Below are positions 58,150-60,819 of a stretch of 60,819 nucleotides of DNA, piece after piece. Origin of the DNA: Nakamurella silvestris (lineage in GTDB: Bacteria > Actinomycetota > Actinomycetes > Mycobacteriales > Nakamurellaceae). The DNA is taken from positions 1-60,819 of the forward strand of contig QXCQ01000068.1 in assembly GCA_003576535.1 (NCBI GenBank), given 5' to 3'. The position numbers and the translations under genes are program-made. The notes under the pieces are model-generated. The model was not told where the DNA came from, ran no database searches, and worked only from the letters and a program-made list of their open reading frames with translations. The stretch's first letter is position 1; each line of letters opens with the position of its first letter.

Positions 58150-59354
58150 TGCTGGATCCACGCCTCGCGGTTGGCCGTGATCTCGGCCGGGGGCAGGGTC
58201 GCCGGATCCTTCGCCGGGGTGGCGTACTTGACCCAGTCGGCGGGCAGGTCGACCGATCCGCTGACCGGGTACACGTACATCTGGGTGGGGATGTCCTGCT
58301 GGAAGGCCTGGGACAGCAGGAAGTCCACCACCTTGCCGGCAGCGGCCGGGTTCTTCGCCCCGGCCAGCACACCCGCGTACTCCACCTGGCGGAAGCAGGT
58401 GTCCAGCAGCGCACCGGTGGGGGCCTCGGTCATCCCCTCGGTCACCTCGTAGGGCGGGGAGGAGGCGTAGGACAGGACCAACGGGCGTGCGCCCTTGCCG
58501 GAGGAACCGGAGAAGTCCACGCTGTAGGCGTCCGACCAGCCCGAGGTGACCTTGACCCCGTTGTCCTTGAGGGACTGCCAGTACGCAGGCCACCCGTCGG
58601 CACCGAAGTGCGCGACGGTGGCCAGCAGGAAGGCCAGGCCGGGCGACGAGGTTGCCGGGGACGGCGTCACCAGCAGGTCCTTGTACTGGGGTTCGGCCAG
58701 GTCCTCGAAGGTCACCGGCTCGGGGATCTTCTTCTCGGCGAACCAGCGGTGGTCGACGTTGACGCAGACGTCGCCGTAGTCGACGGCGGTCAGCCGGTCG
58801 GTGTCGTCGACGGCGTACTTCCCGGCGCCGTCGGCGAGCAGACCGGAGGTGTACGGGGCCAGCACACCGGCGTCCAGGGCGCGCGAGGCGAAGGCGTTGT
58901 CGATGCCGAAAACCACGTCACCCAAGGGGTTGTCCTTGGTCAGCACCAGTTGGTTGACCATGGCGCCGGAGTCACCCTGGGCCAGGACGGTGACCGTGAT
59001 CCCGGACTCGGCCTCGAAATCGGCGAGCACCTTCTTGTCCACGTTGAAGGAGTCGTGGGTGACGAGGGTGACCTCGCCGCCCGCTGCGGCCTCGGTCGAT
59101 CCGCCGGCGGTGGCCGGGGCGGCATCGGTCGTGGCTCCGGTCGTACCCGTCGCCTCGCCGGTGGCCTGGGCGGTCGACCCGGTCGTGACGGCAGCGCTGC
59201 TCGTGGGTGAGGCGCTGCTCGTGGGTGAAGCGCTGTCGTTCCCTCCGCAGGACGCGAGCAGGACGAGGGCGCCGACCGCACCGAGGGCCGTCAGTCGACG
59301 ACGTCCGGCGGACCTGCGCGGGTGGGTGGGAGATGCTCCCAGATGGCGGTACAT
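58125..59354 (-). CDS. thiB: Thiamine-binding lipoprotein
   Basis: A product of about 409 residues. The signal peptide ends in a lipobox with Cys36 (LLASCGG); a Ser/Ala/Thr-rich linker to about residue 92 precedes a ThiB-like periplasmic-binding domain (VTLVTHDSFNVDKKVLADFE, NPLGDVVFGIDNAFASRAL, VDYGDVCVNVD). ATG at 59354 follows GGAGG at 5 nt. The linker is built from an 18-bp tandem repeat (59194-59229). First gene behind the TPP riboswitch. Confidence 0.93.
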   Translation of the reverse strand: MYRHLGASPTHPRRSAGRRRLTALGAVGALVLLASCGGNDSASPTSSASPTSSAAVTTGSTAQATGEATGTTGATTDAAPATAGGSTEAAAGGEVTLVTHDSFNVDKKVLADFEAESGITVTVLAQGDSGAMVNQLVLTKDNPLGDVVFGIDNAFASRALDAGVLAPYTSGLLADGAGKYAVDDTDRLTAVDYGDVCVNVDHRWFAEKKIPEPVTFEDLAEPQYKDLLVTPSPATSSPGLAFLLATVAHFGADGWPAYWQSLKDNGVKVTSGWSDAYSVDFSGSSGKGARPLVLSYASSPPYEVTEGMTEAPTGALLDTCFRQVEYAGVLAGAKNPAAAGKVVDFLLSQAFQQDIPTQMYVYPVSGSVDLPADWVKYATPAKDPATLPPAEITANREAWIQQWSDLLEG

Positions 59355-59407
59355 GTGCTCCTCCGAGGAATTCGGTAAGCACGGGCAAACAGTTGTGAGA
59401 GAAATGC

Positions 59408-59495
59408 GACGTCCCTGCGCCGGCATGATCCGGATCAGGTTCGACGGTCAGGGGCTTCGTGCCCCTCTCTCAGCCCGGCGCACCGGACTCCCGTG
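59408..59495 (-). promoter_or_regulatory. TPP (THI-box) riboswitch
   Basis: On the minus strand the conserved elements are in order: GCCGGGCUGAGAGAGGGGC (pyrimidine-sensing helix with CUGAGA), a short P3a hairpin, and ACCUGAUCCGGAUCAUGCCG-GCG (pyrophosphate-sensing side), closed by ACGGGAGUCC and GGGACGU as P1. It lies 54 nt before the thiB start. The thiB ribosome binding site is close by, so translational control is likely. The stop codon of the upstream gene lies inside ACCUGAUCC. Confidence 0.95.
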
Positions 59496-60730
59496 TCGTT
59501 GGCCGACTCTACTCGCCTGGACACCACGGCCACGACCACGAGGGTGGCCAGCCCCAGGATCGGGTAGACGGCACCGAGCCAGGCAGCGAGCCCCGACCGG
59601 GAGGCCACGGTGAAATTGTCCGGCGCCGCCACCAGGAAGCTGATCAGGAAGCTGAAACCGGCCAGGATCCAGGCCGTCGCGAGGCCGCGGACGACCGGCA
59701 GGTTCCGCCGCGCCCCCAACAGGCACCACAGGATGATCGGCAGGGCCCAGACCCAGTGGTGGGACCAGGAGATCGGCGACACCAGCAGGCCGATCACCTG
59801 CACCACGAGGAAACCGGCCAGCCTGTCCCCCGCCCGGACGGCGAGCAGCAGGGCGTACCCGCCGATCGCCACCGTGATCACCGAGCCAACGATCCAACCC
59901 GCCGGGAAGTCCTCCCGGCCGACGATCCGGGCCAGCGCCCCGCGCCAGGACTGGTTGAGGGTGTTGAACACCGGCCCGGTACGGGCCGGGTCGAAGATCA
60001 GCTCGCTGAAGTACCGCTTCGTCTCCGGGCCCAGGACCACCGCCCCGATCGCCACCGTCACCGCGAAGGCCGCGACACTGGCCACCGCGGCGGTCCAGCG
60101 CTTCTGGGCCAGGTAGTACAGGCCGGTGACGGCGGGTACCAGCTTGATCCCCGCAGCCAGTCCGACCGTGGCACCGGCCAGCCATTCCTTGGCGGCGACC
60201 GCCCCGGCCAGCAGGAGCACGGCGAGGAACAGGTTGATCTGCCCGTAGTTGAAGGTGGTGCGGACCGGTTCGAACCACATCCCCAGGGCCGTGGTCACCA
60301 GCACGATCGCACGGACCCGAGCCGGCGGCAGGTTCCCGCCGGGTCCGCTGCGGCCCATCAGCCGCAGGGTCAGGGCGACGATGCCGGCCAGGGCGGCCAC
60401 ACTGGCGATCTGCCACAGCACCCGGGTGAGGGCGAAGGGCAGCACCGACAGCGGCAGGAACACCAGGGCCGCGAAGGGTGGGTAGGTGAACGGCAGGGCC
60501 ACGTCACCGGTCCGCGAGACGCTCCGGCTGACCGAGTCGTAGAGGGTGCCGTCCAGGGACCAGCGGGCGCCGTCCAGGTACACCCGCAGGTCGATCATCC
60601 CGAACGGGTCGGAGCCGAGCAGGGAGACGACGACGTGGGCGAGCATGCTGACCGCGAAGAGGGCCGCCGGTGCCCAGGACGAGCGCATCAGCCATCGAAC
60701 TGCCCGCACGCGTTGCACCCTCACCGTCAC
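59435..60730 (-). CDS. GT87-family polyprenol-phosphate mannosyltransferase (PimE-like)
   Basis: A product of 431 residues with about ten membrane segments. An early extracytoplasmic Asp motif (GMIDLRVYLDGARW), FTYPPFAALVFLPL, and NYGQINLFLAVLLL are GT87 signatures; SPISWSHHWVW comes late. PimE (Rv1159) adds mannose to phosphatidylinositol mannosides from polyprenyl phosphate mannose and is near mutT2 as here. GTG at 60730 lacks a ribosome binding site; ATG at 60688 is an alternative. The last 20 or so codons run through the TPP riboswitch. Confidence 0.85.
   Translation of the reverse strand: MTVRVQRVRAVRWLMRSSWAPAALFAVSMLAHVVVSLLGSDPFGMIDLRVYLDGARWSLDGTLYDSVSRSVSRTGDVALPFTYPPFAALVFLPLSVLPFALTRVLWQIASVAALAGIVALTLRLMGRSGPGGNLPPARVRAIVLVTTALGMWFEPVRTTFNYGQINLFLAVLLLAGAVAAKEWLAGATVGLAAGIKLVPAVTGLYYLAQKRWTAAVASVAAFAVTVAIGAVVLGPETKRYFSELIFDPARTGPVFNTLNQSWRGALARIVGREDFPAGWIVGSVITVAIGGYALLLAVRAGDRLAGFLVVQVIGLLVSPISWSHHWVWALPIILWCLLGARRNLPVVRGLATAWILAGFSFLISFLVAAPDNFTVASRSGLAAWLGAVYPILGLATLVVVAVVSRRVESANDTGVRCAGLREGHEAPDRRT
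59506..59511 (-). promoter_or_regulatory. Possible internal promoter -10 box for the thiamine operon
   Basis: TAGAGT on the minus strand ends 7 nt before 59499, so a transcript starting there would begin just before the TPP aptamer. It lies inside the coding sequence of the GT87 gene. Confidence 0.4.
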
Positions 60731-60819
60731 ATCCGCGACCGGCCGGCCGCGGATCTCGATGGTACGTGCCCGCTCCCTCGAACCACCCTGCGGTGGGATA
60801 TGCGCAGGTGTGAGCGCTC

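Overview
The window is about 61 kb of very GC-rich chromosome from an actinomycete. Lineage markers are MtrA-MtrB-LpqB, the mycothiol gene mshB, a BldD with its c-di-GMP motif, an LpqW-like lipoprotein, a GT87 mannosyltransferase beside a MutT2-like Nudix gene, 7Fe ferredoxin next to dapC, many GTG starts and many ATGA gene overlaps. Nothing fixes the genus. Nearly all of it is core metabolism; I see no prophage, transposase, CRISPR array, tRNA or rRNA.

Layout. (1) 1-448: an array of degenerate palindromes and a terminator. (2) 449-11801, mostly minus strand: hpf, comF, lpqB, mtrB, mtrA, then tmk and ahcY, the order known from Mycobacterium, but with a TetR/hydrolase/membrane-protein insert between mtrA and tmk. 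(3) 12014-13340: a divergent quinone-oxidoreductase/HxlR-regulator pair. (4) 13507-23409: a pyrimidine operon transcribed pyrR-pyrB-pyrC-(PH-like membrane protein)-carA-carB-pyrD-pyrF with overlapping or abutting genes and a PyrR-type RNA hairpin over the pyrR ribosome binding site. (5) 23773-29549: bldD on the plus strand with a BldD-box candidate upstream, then nusB, efp, pepQ, aroB, aroK, aroC on the minus strand. (6) 29597-36640: a LOG-family gene, dapE, a lysozyme-like protein, dapD, dapC, fdxA, a small membrane protein and mshB. (7) 37534-50216: two complete peptide/nickel-type ABC operons, each in the order binding protein, permease, permease, fused double ATPase. (8) 50587-55330: lpqW-like, typA and a Nudix fusion. 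(9) 55460-60730: a thiamine ABC operon behind a TPP riboswitch that is buried in the 3' end of a GT87 mannosyltransferase gene.

Three themes go beyond routine annotation. First, a family of about 70-bp near-perfect palindromes (34-bp arms in the best copy) recurs in at least six intergenic sites, always a few bases after a stop codon; they look like homogenised terminator/REP-type elements. Second, many genes (pepQ, the LOG gene, mshB, dapD, dapE, the lysozyme-like gene, lpqW, the HxlR gene, possibly mtrA) carry a TANNNT or related -10 hexamer 6-7 nt before the start codon, which predicts leaderless mRNAs; dapE and its divergent neighbour even share overlapping -10 boxes in a 23-bp gap. Third, three specific regulatory devices can be read directly: the PyrR hairpin, the BldD box and the TPP riboswitch inside a coding sequence.

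I did not find a clearly new multi-gene system. The best candidates for something undescribed are the palindrome family, the coding/riboswitch overlap and the compact divergent leaderless promoter.
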